Assembly: GCF_040719145.1 (NCBI RefSeq)
Contig: NZ_JBFDUZ010000001.1
Location: 1,240,001-1,304,000 of the forward strand
Origin: Paenibacillus sp. JQZ6Y-1
GTDB taxonomy: Bacteria > Bacillota > Bacilli > Paenibacillales > Paenibacillaceae
DNA: 64,000 nucleotides
Direction of reading: 5' to 3'
Part shown: piece after piece, positions 55,545 to 64,000 of the stretch
Layout: every line of letters begins with the position of its first letter
How positions within the stretch are numbered: position 1 is the stretch's first letter
Notes under the pieces: generated by a model
Told to the model about the DNA's origin: nothing
What the model saw: the letters and a program-made list of their open reading frames with translations, nothing else
Database searches by the model: none
Translations under genes and position numbers: made by a program

Positions 55545-55994
55545 ATGGTTTTGAGTCAGGATTGGTCACAAAAATCCCAATTGTTATACCAGATGTACCG
55601 TGTAAACAATGCTATTAATACGACATTTGATGCTTATATTAGTCTTAGCCAATCTCGTTTTGAAATACTCGCGTTAATATACCAAGAGATCGAAATTAGT
55701 CAGGGTGATTTGCAAAAGCGGGTAACTCTGGACAAGGCCGCAGTTGCCAGACACCTCAAGCAGCTGGAGGAGCAACAGTTGGTTGTACGCCGCAAAAAAA
55801 ACGGTGACAACCGAATGATTTGGGTGCAATTGACCGATCTGGGCAAAGCATCGATTGAAGCATCGCAAAAGGAAAAAGAGTATTTTGCGAATGAGTTATT
55901 GCATCAGATTAGCGATAGAGAATTGGATACATTTCAAAACATATTAATGAAATTGGATGGAAATATTGCACGAATGATAAGAGATAACGAATAA
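55545..55994 (+). CDS. MarR-family transcriptional regulator
   Basis: 149 aa. Winged helix-turn-helix: ISQGDLQKRVTLDKAAVARHL as recognition region (near 55–75) and the beta-wing RRKKNGDNRMIWVQLT. No Cys is present, so thiol sensing is unlikely. Start: ATG 55545 (weak site GAAAGATG), TTG 55551 or ATG 55527. It has its own promoter TTGTAA (55465–55470), 17 nt, TATATT (55488–55493), which lacks the palindrome seen at the SDR gene. Probably it represses the SDR gene. Confidence 0.88.
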   Translation: MVLSQDWSQKSQLLYQMYRVNNAINTTFDAYISLSQSRFEILALIYQEIEISQGDLQKRVTLDKAAVARHLKQLEEQQLVVRRKKNGDNRMIWVQLTDLGKASIEASQKEKEYFANELLHQISDRELDTFQNILMKLDGNIARMIRDNE

Positions 55995-56034
55995 TCCCAA
56001 ACATTGATGTGCTAGCAATAGCTCATTTTAAACG

Positions 56035-56077
56035 ATGACTGGTATTCCCAACATACATTGGGAGTCCAGTCATTTTT
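56035..56077 (+). terminator. Terminator after marR
   Basis: ATGACTGG (56035–56042) with CCAGTCAT (56066–56073), inner TCCCAA/TTGGGA, then TTTTT. Confidence 0.92.
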
Positions 56078-56329
56078 CATTTTATATAGCTAGTGACCTA
56101 TATATAGAAGTAGACATGTACACCTGTTTCAATACCTTCGGATGGAATAGATGACAGAACGATCAGCGATTGTAAATCTGACGTAAAGCATTTTAGCTGC
56201 ATCACAAACGAACACAGGAGACGTATAGCCCTATTTTGGCAATTCATAAACCTTTCCAGATCACGCTATTATTAATCTCAATGTACGATGCCAAGTGCAA
56301 TGTAAGCGTTATACAGATGAGATTTTATA

Positions 56330-56356
56330 CTAGTACATGCTAATTGCATGTATTAG
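56330..56356. promoter_or_regulatory. Imperfect 27-bp palindrome upstream of the importer–PHP operon
   Basis: CTAGTACATGC (56330–56340), TAATT, GCATGTATTAG (56346–56356): 10 of 11 positions pair. It is the most ordered element in the 428-bp gap 56078–56505 and may be the operator of the following operon. A weak cre-like TGTAAGCGTTATACA lies at 56301–56315. No convincing promoter hexamers were found. Confidence 0.5.
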
Positions 56357-56505
56357 TAGAGACAGAAATTTCCTTTACACAAAAATAAATTGCGGTGCAT
56401 GTGGAGCTAATAAACGATCTTTATACTCGGAGATGCAAGAGGTTGAGACGTCTAGACAACTTTACGAGATTGAATGAAGGGAATCCGGGTAGGAAGGATG
56501 GAGTC

Positions 56506-57330
56506 ATGGGCTGGTATGTGCGTTCGCTTGGTACGAGAAAAGTATTGGAATTTGTTGTATTGATTGTGTTTGTTGTGTTTTTTTTAGGACCGCTGCTGAA
56601 TTTGCTGTTGCTGGCAGTGTCGGGCAAGTGGCAATATCCAGCTGCGCTGCCGCAGAGCTGGTCGCTGGAATGGTGGCAATTTGTACTGTCTCAGGACGAT
56701 GTGCTGGAATCGATCTCGCTCTCGTTTCTGATTGCAGTGGTCGTGACGATTTGCTCGATTATCGTCTGTATTCCGGCTGCATATGCGTTTGCGCGTATCG
56801 CTTTTCCGTTGAGTCGTTGGTTTTTGTTTTCGTTCTTATTGACGCACGCTTTTCCGAAAATGGGGCTGTATGTATCGATTGCGGTGCTGTTTTACAAATT
56901 TGGACTGATGAATACGTTTGTCGGTATTGTGCTGATCCATATGGTGAACACGTTAATGTATATGACATGGATTCCAGCGTCGTCCTTTCGTAGTGTGCAT
57001 CGGGCACAGGAGGAATCGGCACGAGATGCCGGTGCTGGACCGTTGCGTGTATTTTGGAAAATCACATTGCCGATGGCATTTCCGGGCATTATGGTCGCAT
57101 CGATTTTTACTTTTTTGGCATCGCTTGATGAGGCGCAGGGTACATTGCTTGTTGGTATACCGGATTATAAGACAATGCCGATTATTATGTATTCGATCAT
57201 TGCGGATTATCCAAGCACGACGGGGGCGGTATTCTCTGTTATTTTGACGCTGCCGACCATCCTCTTGCTGCTTGCAGCACGCCGATTTGTCAGTGCAGAT
57301 GTGCTGGCAGGTGGTTTTCAGGTGAAGTAA
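56506..57330 (+). CDS. ABC importer permease (PotC/ThuG-like)
   Basis: 274 aa, six membrane helices. The EAA loop is ESARDAGAGPLRVFWKITLP near 180–199. The start is ATG 56506 after AGGAAGGATGGAG; the upstream in-frame ATG at 56395 would add an unlikely basic stretch. First gene of an operon with ATPase, binding protein, second permease, two unknown proteins and a PHP hydrolase. The permease-first order is unusual. Confidence 0.92.
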   Translation: MGWYVRSLGTRKVLEFVVLIVFVVFFLGPLLNLLLLAVSGKWQYPAALPQSWSLEWWQFVLSQDDVLESISLSFLIAVVVTICSIIVCIPAAYAFARIAFPLSRWFLFSFLLTHAFPKMGLYVSIAVLFYKFGLMNTFVGIVLIHMVNTLMYMTWIPASSFRSVHRAQEESARDAGAGPLRVFWKITLPMAFPGIMVASIFTFLASLDEAQGTLLVGIPDYKTMPIIMYSIIADYPSTTGAVFSVILTLPTILLLLAARRFVSADVLAGGFQVK

Positions 57331-57442
57331 GATGCTGATCCGTAGCAGATATGAATACAGGTCAAGCTGAGCTGTAGCTATTCATACTGGGCTGTATAGG
57401 TTCGTGATGAATGCAAGACGAGAGGGAACAGGAGGAACGGCA

Positions 57443-58534
57443 ATGACACAACCACAATTATCGATTCGGCAACTCAGCAAACGATTCAAAACTGGCGATG
57501 GCGTTAGCGATATAACGCTGGATGTGCAGCCGGGCGAGATGGTTACGTTGCTTGGACCATCTGGCTGTGGCAAGACGACAGTGCTGCGCTCCATCGGCGG
57601 ATTTTTGGAACCGGACAGCGGCGATATTCTGATTCGCGGTCAAAGCGTATTAAAGCTACCACCCGAAAAAAGACCGACTGCCATGGTATTCCAAAGTTAT
57701 AATCTGTGGCCACATATGACGGTGTATGACAATCTCGCATTTGGTCTACATATTCGCAAGTATAAAAAGGCAGAGATTCAGCGTAAGGTAACCGATGCGC
57801 TGGAATTGGTGCAGCTCGCGCCAGCTGCGCGCAAATATCCGGCAGAGCTGTCTGGTGGACAGCAGCAGCGGGTAGCGCTCGCACGTGCATTACTGCTGGA
57901 GCCGGATGTATTGCTGCTGGATGAACCTTTTTCTGCATTGGATGCTAAGCTTCGGATGGAGATGCGGGAGGAGCTGCGCGACATTCAAATGCGTACGGGC
58001 ATGACAATGGTGTTTGTTACTCATGATCAGGAGGAGGCATTGTCAATCTCAGATCGCATCGTGGTAATGCACGCCGGACAGATTGAGCAATTGTCCACGC
58101 CGCAGGATATTTATGATCGTCCGCAATCGTTGTTTGTCGCTAGCTTTATCGGGCGCATCAATCTGATTCCTGCCGTTAGCGATGGTACACATATCCGCTT
58201 GCAGTCACTGGAGCTTGAGCCGCAGGCAGGTCAATCGGTATTGCCCGGACCATGCACCATTGCGGTCAGACCAGAGGATGTATATTTGACCGATGATTTG
58301 AACGGTCTTTCCGGTACCATTCGTCAGGTGATGGTGTTAGGGCATTATGCTGAAGTATCCATTATGTGCGAGGAATGGGTCGTGAAAATGTTCGTTCCCC
58401 GCGAGCATGCGATTCATTTGCAAAACGGACACACGATCAAGTTGGGTTTTCGTAAATGGATTGCGTTTGTAGGAGAACAACAGGGCATATTGGTTAGTCA
58501 TCGGGCAGGGGTATCCGAAGCTGCTTCCGTATGA
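57443..58534 (+). CDS. ABC importer ATPase (PotA/UgpC type)
   Basis: 363 aa. Walker A GPSGCGKTT, Q-loop FQSYNLWPHMTV, signature LSGGQQQRVALARA, Walker B VLLLDEPFSALD, H-loop VTHDQEEA, then a C-terminal TOBE domain (about 275–355). This is the type that energises polyamine, iron, sugar or glycerol-phosphate importers. ATG 57443 after AGGAGGAA; the frame is open from 57404. Confidence 0.95.
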   Translation: MTQPQLSIRQLSKRFKTGDGVSDITLDVQPGEMVTLLGPSGCGKTTVLRSIGGFLEPDSGDILIRGQSVLKLPPEKRPTAMVFQSYNLWPHMTVYDNLAFGLHIRKYKKAEIQRKVTDALELVQLAPAARKYPAELSGGQQQRVALARALLLEPDVLLLDEPFSALDAKLRMEMREELRDIQMRTGMTMVFVTHDQEEALSISDRIVVMHAGQIEQLSTPQDIYDRPQSLFVASFIGRINLIPAVSDGTHIRLQSLELEPQAGQSVLPGPCTIAVRPEDVYLTDDLNGLSGTIRQVMVLGHYAEVSIMCEEWVVKMFVPREHAIHLQNGHTIKLGFRKWIAFVGEQQGILVSHRAGVSEAASV

Positions 58535-58587
58535 GCATGCCGCTTTTATAAGAATGGTCATTTCTCAATATTCGAGGAGGAAACAAC

Positions 58588-59733
58588 GTGTTCACAAAAA
58601 CCAAATGGAGTTCCCTGTTATTGATCGTGCTCAGTATCGCTCTGCTGGCAGGTTGCAGCGGTAAATCGGGTTCAGAGGCAGCAAGTGCAAATAGTAGCGG
58701 CACAACTGAGATTTCGCTGTATACTGGTGGATCGCTGAACGTGAAAGAACTATGGGAGACGCTCATTCCAGAATTTGAAAAAGCCAACCCGACGATCAAG
58801 GTCAAGCTAGTCTATTTGCCATCCGGTACAGGCGGTCAGTCTGCGGTTGATCGTTTGCTAGCAGCCAAGCAGAGTGGACAGCAAAGTGTTGATGTCGATC
58901 TGTATGAAGGTAGTTTGGACGATATTACTCGTGGCAACAGCCAAGGCATTTGGGCGAAGCTGGATAACTCAGCTGTACCGAATCTGTCCAATGTGGATAA
59001 CAACGCACTGAAGCAGGCGAATGATCTGGCGGTTCCGTATCGCGCCTCTTCGGTTGTACTTGCCTACGATAGTTCCCGTGTGAGCACACCACCGAAAACG
59101 GCGGATGAATTGTACAACTGGATTCGTCAGCATCCGGGTCGATTTGCTTATAATGATCCGGCTACGGGTGGCGCTGGTAGCTCGTTTGTGAATACGGCAA
59201 TTTACAATTTCCTTCCTGCGGATGCAATGAACAGCAGTGATCCGTCTATGATGCAACAATGGGATCAAGGCTTCAATCTGCTAAAAGAACTCGGTCCATC
59301 TATGTACCAAAATGGCGTCTATCCGAAGAAAAATCAGGGCACACTGGATCTGCTGGCAAGTGGCGAGGTGGATATGATTCCGGCTTGGTCCGATATGGCA
59401 TTGGAGCAGCTGAACAAGCAACTGCTGCCGTCTACTGTGAAGCTGGCACAGATCGATCCTCCGTTCACCGGTGGTCCGTCCTACCTGATGATGCCCGAAA
59501 TGTCCACCAAAAAAGAAGCAGCTGAGAAGCTGTTGAACTATGTGCTGACACCAGAAGCACAGACGATTGTAGTCAATAAAATGTATGGGTATCCCGGCAT
59601 TCAATGGAATCTGATGCCGAAAGAGCTGCAAAGCAAGTTTGCTAGTGTATCCGGTGGCTACCGTCAGTTCAATAGCGGCGAGCTACAGCAGGAAATCAAC
59701 AAACGCTGGCAGAGCGAAGTGGCGGGACAATAA
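58588..59733 (+). CDS. Solute-binding lipoprotein
   Basis: 381 aa. Lipobox LLAGC with C23, then an extracellular family 1 binding fold (ISLYTGGSLN at start, PYRASSVVLAYDSSRV in the middle). Anchored outside the membrane, it feeds the two permeases. The nearest general likeness is to the YnjB/AfuA/PotD group; the ligand is unknown. GTG start at 58588 after GAGGAGGAA. Confidence 0.92.
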   Translation: MFTKTKWSSLLLIVLSIALLAGCSGKSGSEAASANSSGTTEISLYTGGSLNVKELWETLIPEFEKANPTIKVKLVYLPSGTGGQSAVDRLLAAKQSGQQSVDVDLYEGSLDDITRGNSQGIWAKLDNSAVPNLSNVDNNALKQANDLAVPYRASSVVLAYDSSRVSTPPKTADELYNWIRQHPGRFAYNDPATGGAGSSFVNTAIYNFLPADAMNSSDPSMMQQWDQGFNLLKELGPSMYQNGVYPKKNQGTLDLLASGEVDMIPAWSDMALEQLNKQLLPSTVKLAQIDPPFTGGPSYLMMPEMSTKKEAAEKLLNYVLTPEAQTIVVNKMYGYPGIQWNLMPKELQSKFASVSGGYRQFNSGELQQEINKRWQSEVAGQ

Positions 59734-59736
59734 CCG

Positions 59737-60582
59737 ATGAGTCCATCAATCAAGAGAGGGATGCTGGGGCTTGCCCTAGTTATCCCTTCCTTTCTCATAC
59801 TGTTCGTTGTTGTCATATTGCCTATTCTGTATGCGGTAAAGGAAAGCTTGATTGATCAGATCAGTGGCGAATTTGGATTAGGTAACTATATCCGTATGTT
59901 TACCGAACCGGCGATGCGCACCAATATTGTGTATACGCTCCATGTTACGTTGGTATCGACAGTTATTGCACTGCTCGTTAGCTATGCACTTGCGGTGTAT
60001 TTACGCTTTGGCAAAGGCTGGATGGCGCGCTGGATCAATCGGTTGTATTTTATCCCCATGTTCGTGCCGGGCGTTATTGCTACCTATGGATTAATTACGC
60101 TATATGGTAATCATGGCTGGATGGCAAGACTACTGCTGCTAGTTGGCATCGATCAATTTCCAAAAATTATATATAGCTATAGCGGTCTGCTACTTGCCAA
60201 TCTGTGGTTTAATATTCCGTTTGCGACGATGCTGCTTAGCTCCGCGCTCGCTGCTGTGCCGAATACAGTGGTGGAAAGTGCGCGAGATGCAGGGGCAAGT
60301 AGTCTACAATTGTTTTTCTGTTTTATTTTGCCCCTATCCTATAAGACGATGTGGGTGGCGCTGACGTTTATTTTTATGGGCATTATTGGTAGCTTTACCG
60401 CTCCGTTTCTGATTGGCGCCAACTCACCACAGGTGCTGGGTGTAGCGATGCAGCAGGTGTTTTCCAACTATCAGGAAACACATACAGCAAGCGCGATGGC
60501 AGTATTTATGTTCTTGCTGTGCTCAGTAATGGGTTACTTTTATATCCGTACGATGGGACAAGACATGGATAAGCAGGCATAA
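59737..60582 (+). CDS. ABC importer permease (PotB/ThuF-like)
   Basis: 281 aa, six membrane helices, EAA loop ESARDAGASSLQLFFCFILP near 183–202. It starts 3 nt after the binding protein stop. It pairs with the 56506 permease, which the binding protein and ATPase genes separate from it. Confidence 0.92.
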   Translation: MSPSIKRGMLGLALVIPSFLILFVVVILPILYAVKESLIDQISGEFGLGNYIRMFTEPAMRTNIVYTLHVTLVSTVIALLVSYALAVYLRFGKGWMARWINRLYFIPMFVPGVIATYGLITLYGNHGWMARLLLLVGIDQFPKIIYSYSGLLLANLWFNIPFATMLLSSALAAVPNTVVESARDAGASSLQLFFCFILPLSYKTMWVALTFIFMGIIGSFTAPFLIGANSPQVLGVAMQQVFSNYQETHTASAMAVFMFLLCSVMGYFYIRTMGQDMDKQA

Positions 60583-60623
60583 GCCATGTAGTGGGCTAAG
60601 GTCATACAAGGAGTGAGCGGCAT

Positions 60624-62111
60624 ATGGATCGACATAACGAATCGATAACAACTCAGAATGATGGGGAAAATCTAAGGGTGCAAGATGGCGAACTACAGGT
60701 ATACTCCGTTACGGGCGAGCCAGATAGTCTGGAGGATGGACGGATCGTTGTGGATGCTGTCGTGGATGACAAGCAGTGTTTGCGTTTGCGATTTCGGCTG
60801 GAACAGGCTGGGTTTGCGGTCATTGCACTGGAGGCGGCAGCTGACAGTGATTGGCAGGAGAAGGGGCGCGAATCGGTTGTCGTAAGGCTTGATTTGGATG
60901 GGAATGATCAGCAGGATGTGATCCTCTTTTACGGAGAGCGAGATTTGGATTATGTTCGGCTGCTTGGCTACTTGCCTGCCGGAGATCATGTCGTCACATT
61001 GAAGTTTCAGCGCGAGATGACGCCTGCGGGAGCAACCCGCGCGGTAATCAGACGAGCCGGTGTATATCATATTGGTGATGATCAGCCATTGGCGACCGTT
61101 TACCGGCATACGCCTATTCTGTACGGACGTCGGCTTACGCATCCGTACGAGAGTACGTTTACCGATACTCCCCTGATGCTGATGTATTCGCTGGAACAGC
61201 GGCAGGAACGAACGCTGATTGAATATCATCTCGTATTCAGTCATGAGGATGAAGGTACGCCGTCCGGTCTATTGATGAGCAAATGGGGACGCACGACCGA
61301 CATCGAATGGGTGCAGCGATTGGAATTGGACTGTGATGGACACGTACTTCGTCATACGTATCAAGGACCGCATCATGTGGAAACTGCATTTGCCGGTAAG
61401 CACGATTGTGGCGGTCATCCCGTACTCCAAGCGGCGACCGCCAATGGTAATTTTACCGATGAGCCGATATCCGACTATCGCTATATGCTGCCGCCGCTTG
61501 TACGCTGGGATCGTGAAGTTCAGCCACGGGAACATGTGATGGTGCGCTACCCATTTATCCATCAGGTGAGCAATTGGGAAATGAATCGGCAGTATGAGCT
61601 TGAGCAGCCTGTAGATCGCCATTCCTGGAAGCTGGCGGATCAGCGGCATTATTTGTTTATACATGGATGGAAGCAGTACACAGATACGGTAGTGGGCAGC
61701 CAAGAGATGGAAGTGCCGATGGATGCCGTCACTGGCGAAAATATCTCGCTGCTGCGTCAGACGTGCATCGATTATCAGCTTCGATTAAAAGGAGATCAGG
61801 AGTGGCTGTCATCCAGCTATTTTGATCTGCGTATGGGCGATTTTCGTGCGGCATATGAAGGTCCTTATCCGGGTTTTGCGACAACAATCAAAACCGATAT
61901 TCATTTGAACATAAGTGATATTGAAGCAATTCGTGTGGTGCTGCTGCCCGGTGGTCTGGATGAGGTCAGTATTGGGAAGATGTACGCGTATACGCTGGAT
62001 GAGCAATATCGACCTGTTGCAGGTATTACAGTAGAGCAATCGGTGATCGTCACGACAGCTGAACCGACTGCTCTGGTGTGGACATGTGAGCCGGACTCAA
62101 CAGATGAGTAG
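60624..62111 (+). CDS. Unrecognised 495-aa protein of the importer–PHP operon
   Basis: 495 aa, no signal peptide and no membrane helix, beta-rich with many Asp/Gln/Arg. The first half has alternating strands with RIVVDAVVDDKQCLRLRFRL; the second has conserved-looking clusters such as WDREVQPREHVMVRYPF and FIHGWKQYTDT. It resembles a jelly-roll or carbohydrate-binding layout, but no family is recognised. ATG 60624 after AAGGAGTGAG, 41 nt after the permease. Its place between importer and PHP enzyme suggests an intracellular partner in substrate processing (inference). Confidence 0.8.
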   Translation: MDRHNESITTQNDGENLRVQDGELQVYSVTGEPDSLEDGRIVVDAVVDDKQCLRLRFRLEQAGFAVIALEAAADSDWQEKGRESVVVRLDLDGNDQQDVILFYGERDLDYVRLLGYLPAGDHVVTLKFQREMTPAGATRAVIRRAGVYHIGDDQPLATVYRHTPILYGRRLTHPYESTFTDTPLMLMYSLEQRQERTLIEYHLVFSHEDEGTPSGLLMSKWGRTTDIEWVQRLELDCDGHVLRHTYQGPHHVETAFAGKHDCGGHPVLQAATANGNFTDEPISDYRYMLPPLVRWDREVQPREHVMVRYPFIHQVSNWEMNRQYELEQPVDRHSWKLADQRHYLFIHGWKQYTDTVVGSQEMEVPMDAVTGENISLLRQTCIDYQLRLKGDQEWLSSSYFDLRMGDFRAAYEGPYPGFATTIKTDIHLNISDIEAIRVVLLPGGLDEVSIGKMYAYTLDEQYRPVAGITVEQSVIVTTAEPTALVWTCEPDSTDE

Positions 62112-62129
62112 CAGAAAGGAGTGCCTGAC

Positions 62130-62579
62130 ATGAATATACTATATGAAGCTTCCGGCACAGTACATCCTACAAGCGCCCAAAGCCATATCACATATCGCTT
62201 TATGGTACAGGAACCGGTGGAAAAGTTGCACATTCAGTTCCGCTACGAACCGAAGCATCTACAGGACGAACAGGCGGCAGAGCTGCTGATTAACCGCGCC
62301 ATGCAGCAATATGGGTATGAACCGCAACAGCCAACCGCTTGGCGTAAATATGCCCCTTTGCAAAATCTCTTGACCCTTTCCTTGGATGACCCGGAACGTC
62401 ATCGGGGACAAGCGCATCGTATGGACCCTGTGCAGCAGCATCTATTGACTGAGCATGAAGCATCGCCGGGGTTTTGGTGTGGTCTTAACCCCGCAGGATT
62501 GTGGAGCATCACCATTAGTTTACATGCGGTGGTTACGCCGCAATGTCATTACACACTTTGCATTGCAGAAGGGGAATGA
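62130..62579 (+). CDS. Unrecognised 149-aa protein of the importer–PHP operon
   Basis: 149 aa, soluble, beta-rich ends (TYRFMVQEPVEKLHIQFRYEP and WSITISLHAVVTPQ) with a middle rich in Gln, His and Leu. The ribosome site AAAGGAG is 7 nt before ATG 62130. It ends two bases before the PHP gene start, so coupling is strong. Not recognised; possibly a non-catalytic subunit or domain companion of the PHP hydrolase. Confidence 0.78.
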   Translation: MNILYEASGTVHPTSAQSHITYRFMVQEPVEKLHIQFRYEPKHLQDEQAAELLINRAMQQYGYEPQQPTAWRKYAPLQNLLTLSLDDPERHRGQAHRMDPVQQHLLTEHEASPGFWCGLNPAGLWSITISLHAVVTPQCHYTLCIAEGE

Positions 62580-62581
62580 GG

Positions 62582-63889
62582 ATGACATTACGCTGGATAC
62601 CTGCGGAGCTGCATACCCATACATTTCACAGCGATGGCTCGCAGTCATTGGAAGAACTGGCACAGTCGGCTAAACAAGCAGGCATTGATGTGATTGCCTT
62701 GACCGATCATAATACGCAATCTGGTTTTATGGATCGGAATAGAGTGGAGACAAGTACCGGAGTGCGCGTGATCGCTGGCATGGAGTGGACAACGTTTTAC
62801 GGACATATGGTAACACTTGGGCTTCAGCAATATGTGGATTGGAGAGCGGTTGGTCAACGAGATATTGAAAAAGGTATTGCTCAGGTTCATCAGGCAGGAG
62901 GGATTGCCGGTATTGTGCATCCGTTTCGGATCGGCAGTCCGATTTGCACTGGTTGCTACTGGGAGTATCCTGTTCACGATTGGAGCCAGATTGATTATAT
63001 AGAGGTATGGTCCACATTGATGCCATTTGTGAAGCAGGATAGTCAGCGTGCATTTGCATTATGGACTTCCCTATTAAATGAAGGGCATCGTCTGGCAGCG
63101 ACGAGCGGACGAGACTGGCATCGTACATTGCCGGAGGATGCACCTGCGGCGATTACGTATATCGGATTGGAGCCTGCTGTGGAAGTACAAGACATACACA
63201 TGGCAGAATATACAAATATAGTTGGAAATCAGAATGGTGCTGATATGCAGAACGGAGCTTACCAGCACAATGGAGCTTATGAGCAGAACGGATCTCATGA
63301 GCAGACAGAAATGAATCCTTCTCATCTATCGAATGATCGGAATAAAATTCATGATTGGCATGTTGCTGCTCAGCGAACATTCGCCCAGCTACAGGATGAT
63401 CGCCAATATATTGATGCTATTCGCTCCGGTAGATTGTCCGTTACGATGGGACCGATGCTGGATCTATATGCTGTTGTGCCTAGACAGGATACGGATAGAC
63501 AACAATCTCTGTCCGCTGTGAAGAACTTGGATAGCGACGTATCTGTTGGCTCATCGTTATCATCGTTACCGGAAATCTCATCTGACGAACAGCGAATCTA
63601 TCGTATGGGAGATACGATTGATTGTCCTAACGAACGGCTGGATCTTTATATGCAACTGGATCGAAGCACTCGTCGCTCTCATTACGAGCTGACTGCACAG
63701 CAGCTCCGCGTTGTTGTTATGAGTGATAAGGGGATACTTGCTGAGACGAAGCTGGATTCGGAGCAGCTATGGCAGGAATGGAATGTAGAAGTGAACAAGC
63801 CGATGCGCTGGCTGCGCGCAGAGTTATATGGCTATTTTGGCGGTGTTTCTGGAATGCTGGCGTTTACCAATGCCATCTATATCGATTAG
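62582..63889 (+). CDS. PHP-domain metallohydrolase (CehA/McbA-like)
   Basis: 435 aa. PHP motifs: ELHTHTFHSDGS (HxH at 11 and 13), ALTDHNT, the acidic GMEWTTFYGHM, GIVHPFR and SGRDWHR, giving a complete trinuclear metal site. Members hydrolyse phosphodiesters or other phosphate esters, and the CehA branch also acts on carbamates. A low-complexity insert with six-residue repeats lies at about residues 212–245. The C-terminal domain is beta-rich. The 5' start is ATG 62582, 7 nt after AAGGGG; ATG 62576 is too close to that site. Last gene of the operon. Confidence 0.88.
   Translation: MTLRWIPAELHTHTFHSDGSQSLEELAQSAKQAGIDVIALTDHNTQSGFMDRNRVETSTGVRVIAGMEWTTFYGHMVTLGLQQYVDWRAVGQRDIEKGIAQVHQAGGIAGIVHPFRIGSPICTGCYWEYPVHDWSQIDYIEVWSTLMPFVKQDSQRAFALWTSLLNEGHRLAATSGRDWHRTLPEDAPAAITYIGLEPAVEVQDIHMAEYTNIVGNQNGADMQNGAYQHNGAYEQNGSHEQTEMNPSHLSNDRNKIHDWHVAAQRTFAQLQDDRQYIDAIRSGRLSVTMGPMLDLYAVVPRQDTDRQQSLSAVKNLDSDVSVGSSLSSLPEISSDEQRIYRMGDTIDCPNERLDLYMQLDRSTRRSHYELTAQQLRVVVMSDKGILAETKLDSEQLWQEWNVEVNKPMRWLRAELYGYFGGVSGMLAFTNAIYID
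63227..63298 (+). repeat. Four 18-bp tandem repeats coding hexapeptides within the PHP gene
   Basis: Units 63227–63244, 63245–63262, 63263–63280 and 63281–63298 encode NQNGAD, MQNGAY, QHNGAY and EQNGSH. They interrupt the space between the PHP catalytic part and the C-terminal domain. A repeat count that changes between strains is plausible. Confidence 0.8.
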
Positions 63890-64000
63890 ATTTTTACCAA
63901 ACGTCCTTATATATTACAAAATACGTTGCTGCGCTTATGCACTATCAGCACAACGATCTCATTATTGGATAGAAATGGAAAGGATGACGTCGATTTCATG
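63890..64000 (+). other. End of window, possible start of a further gene
   Basis: No terminator is seen after the PHP gene. An ATG occupies the last three bases (63998–64000) after GAAAGGATGA, so another gene may begin at the boundary; it cannot be judged. Confidence 0.3.

Noticed and set aside
56301-56315. Possible cre site TGTAAGCGTTATACA
   Set aside because: The right half is shifted by one base from the consensus, giving only a weak match.
60693-61244. 183-codon frame antisense within the 495-aa unknown gene
   Set aside because: The plus-strand gene has ribosome site, operon spacing and sensible composition; the antisense frame has none.

Overview
The window looks like chromosome of a low-to-mid GC, spore-forming Firmicute, most likely Paenibacillaceae. 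The first 24 kb follow the Bacillus order rnjB–spoIIIE–ymfF–ymfH–ymfI–ymfK–rodZ–pgsA–cinA–recA–rny–ymdB–spoVS–miaB–ricA, but with Paenibacillus-like differences: a secreted copper-amine-oxidase-N/coiled-coil protein after spoIIIE, a YajQ protein before pgsA, recX directly after recA, and pduL plus an L,D-transpeptidase between spoVS and miaB. tepA, ylzJ, ymfJ, pbpX, tdh and kbl are not in their Bacillus places, and cotE–mutS–mutL do not follow ricA. No rRNA, tRNA, CRISPR array, insertion sequence or prophage was seen.

Layout. 1–24.2 kb: RNA decay (RNase J, RNase Y), DNA translocation and repair (SpoIIIE, RecA, RecX), sporulation (SpoVS, YmdB, RicA), phospholipid synthesis (PgsA), cell shape (RodZ) and tRNA modification (MiaB). 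24.3–29.1 kb: a GNAT pair, a thioesterase, and an NAD-salvage group (NrtR-like Nudix regulator, PncA, PncB). 29.4–34.9 kb: malic enzyme, a dicarboxylate transporter, an AcuI-type reductase and MoaB. 35.0–36.9 kb: a small metal-handling locus (His-rich CobW GTPase and a 15-Cys copper-storage-like protein). 36.9–39.1 kb: an arginine T-box controlling argS. 39.3–44.1 kb: an SLH surface protein, an unknown protein, an AI-2E-family permease, and a chemotaxis receptor with no sensor domain that sits behind an FNR/CRP-type site. 44.8–49.2 kb: a BmrCD-type heterodimeric drug exporter with a newly read 36-codon leader peptide and attenuator. 49.4–54.4 kb: small housekeeping genes (YneR-like, DUF441, YpdA, HAD phosphatase). 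54.4–56.0 kb: an SDR gene whose promoter lies inside a perfect 42-bp palindrome, followed by a MarR regulator. 56.3–63.9 kb: a seven-gene operon with a complete ABC importer, two proteins I do not recognise and a PHP-family metallohydrolase.

Genes that probably work together: NrtR/PncA/PncB in NAD salvage; malic enzyme with the DASS transporter in malate use; CobW with the Cys-rich protein in metal handling; leader, attenuator and BmrC/BmrD in antibiotic-induced efflux; SDR and MarR as a repressor/target pair; and the importer–PHP operon as uptake plus hydrolysis of an unknown, perhaps phosphorylated, substrate. The best candidates for something undescribed are the importer–PHP operon with its two unknown proteins, the 42-bp palindrome, the FNR-site-controlled receptor, and the bmr leader. 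All functions are read from motifs and gene order; no database search was run.
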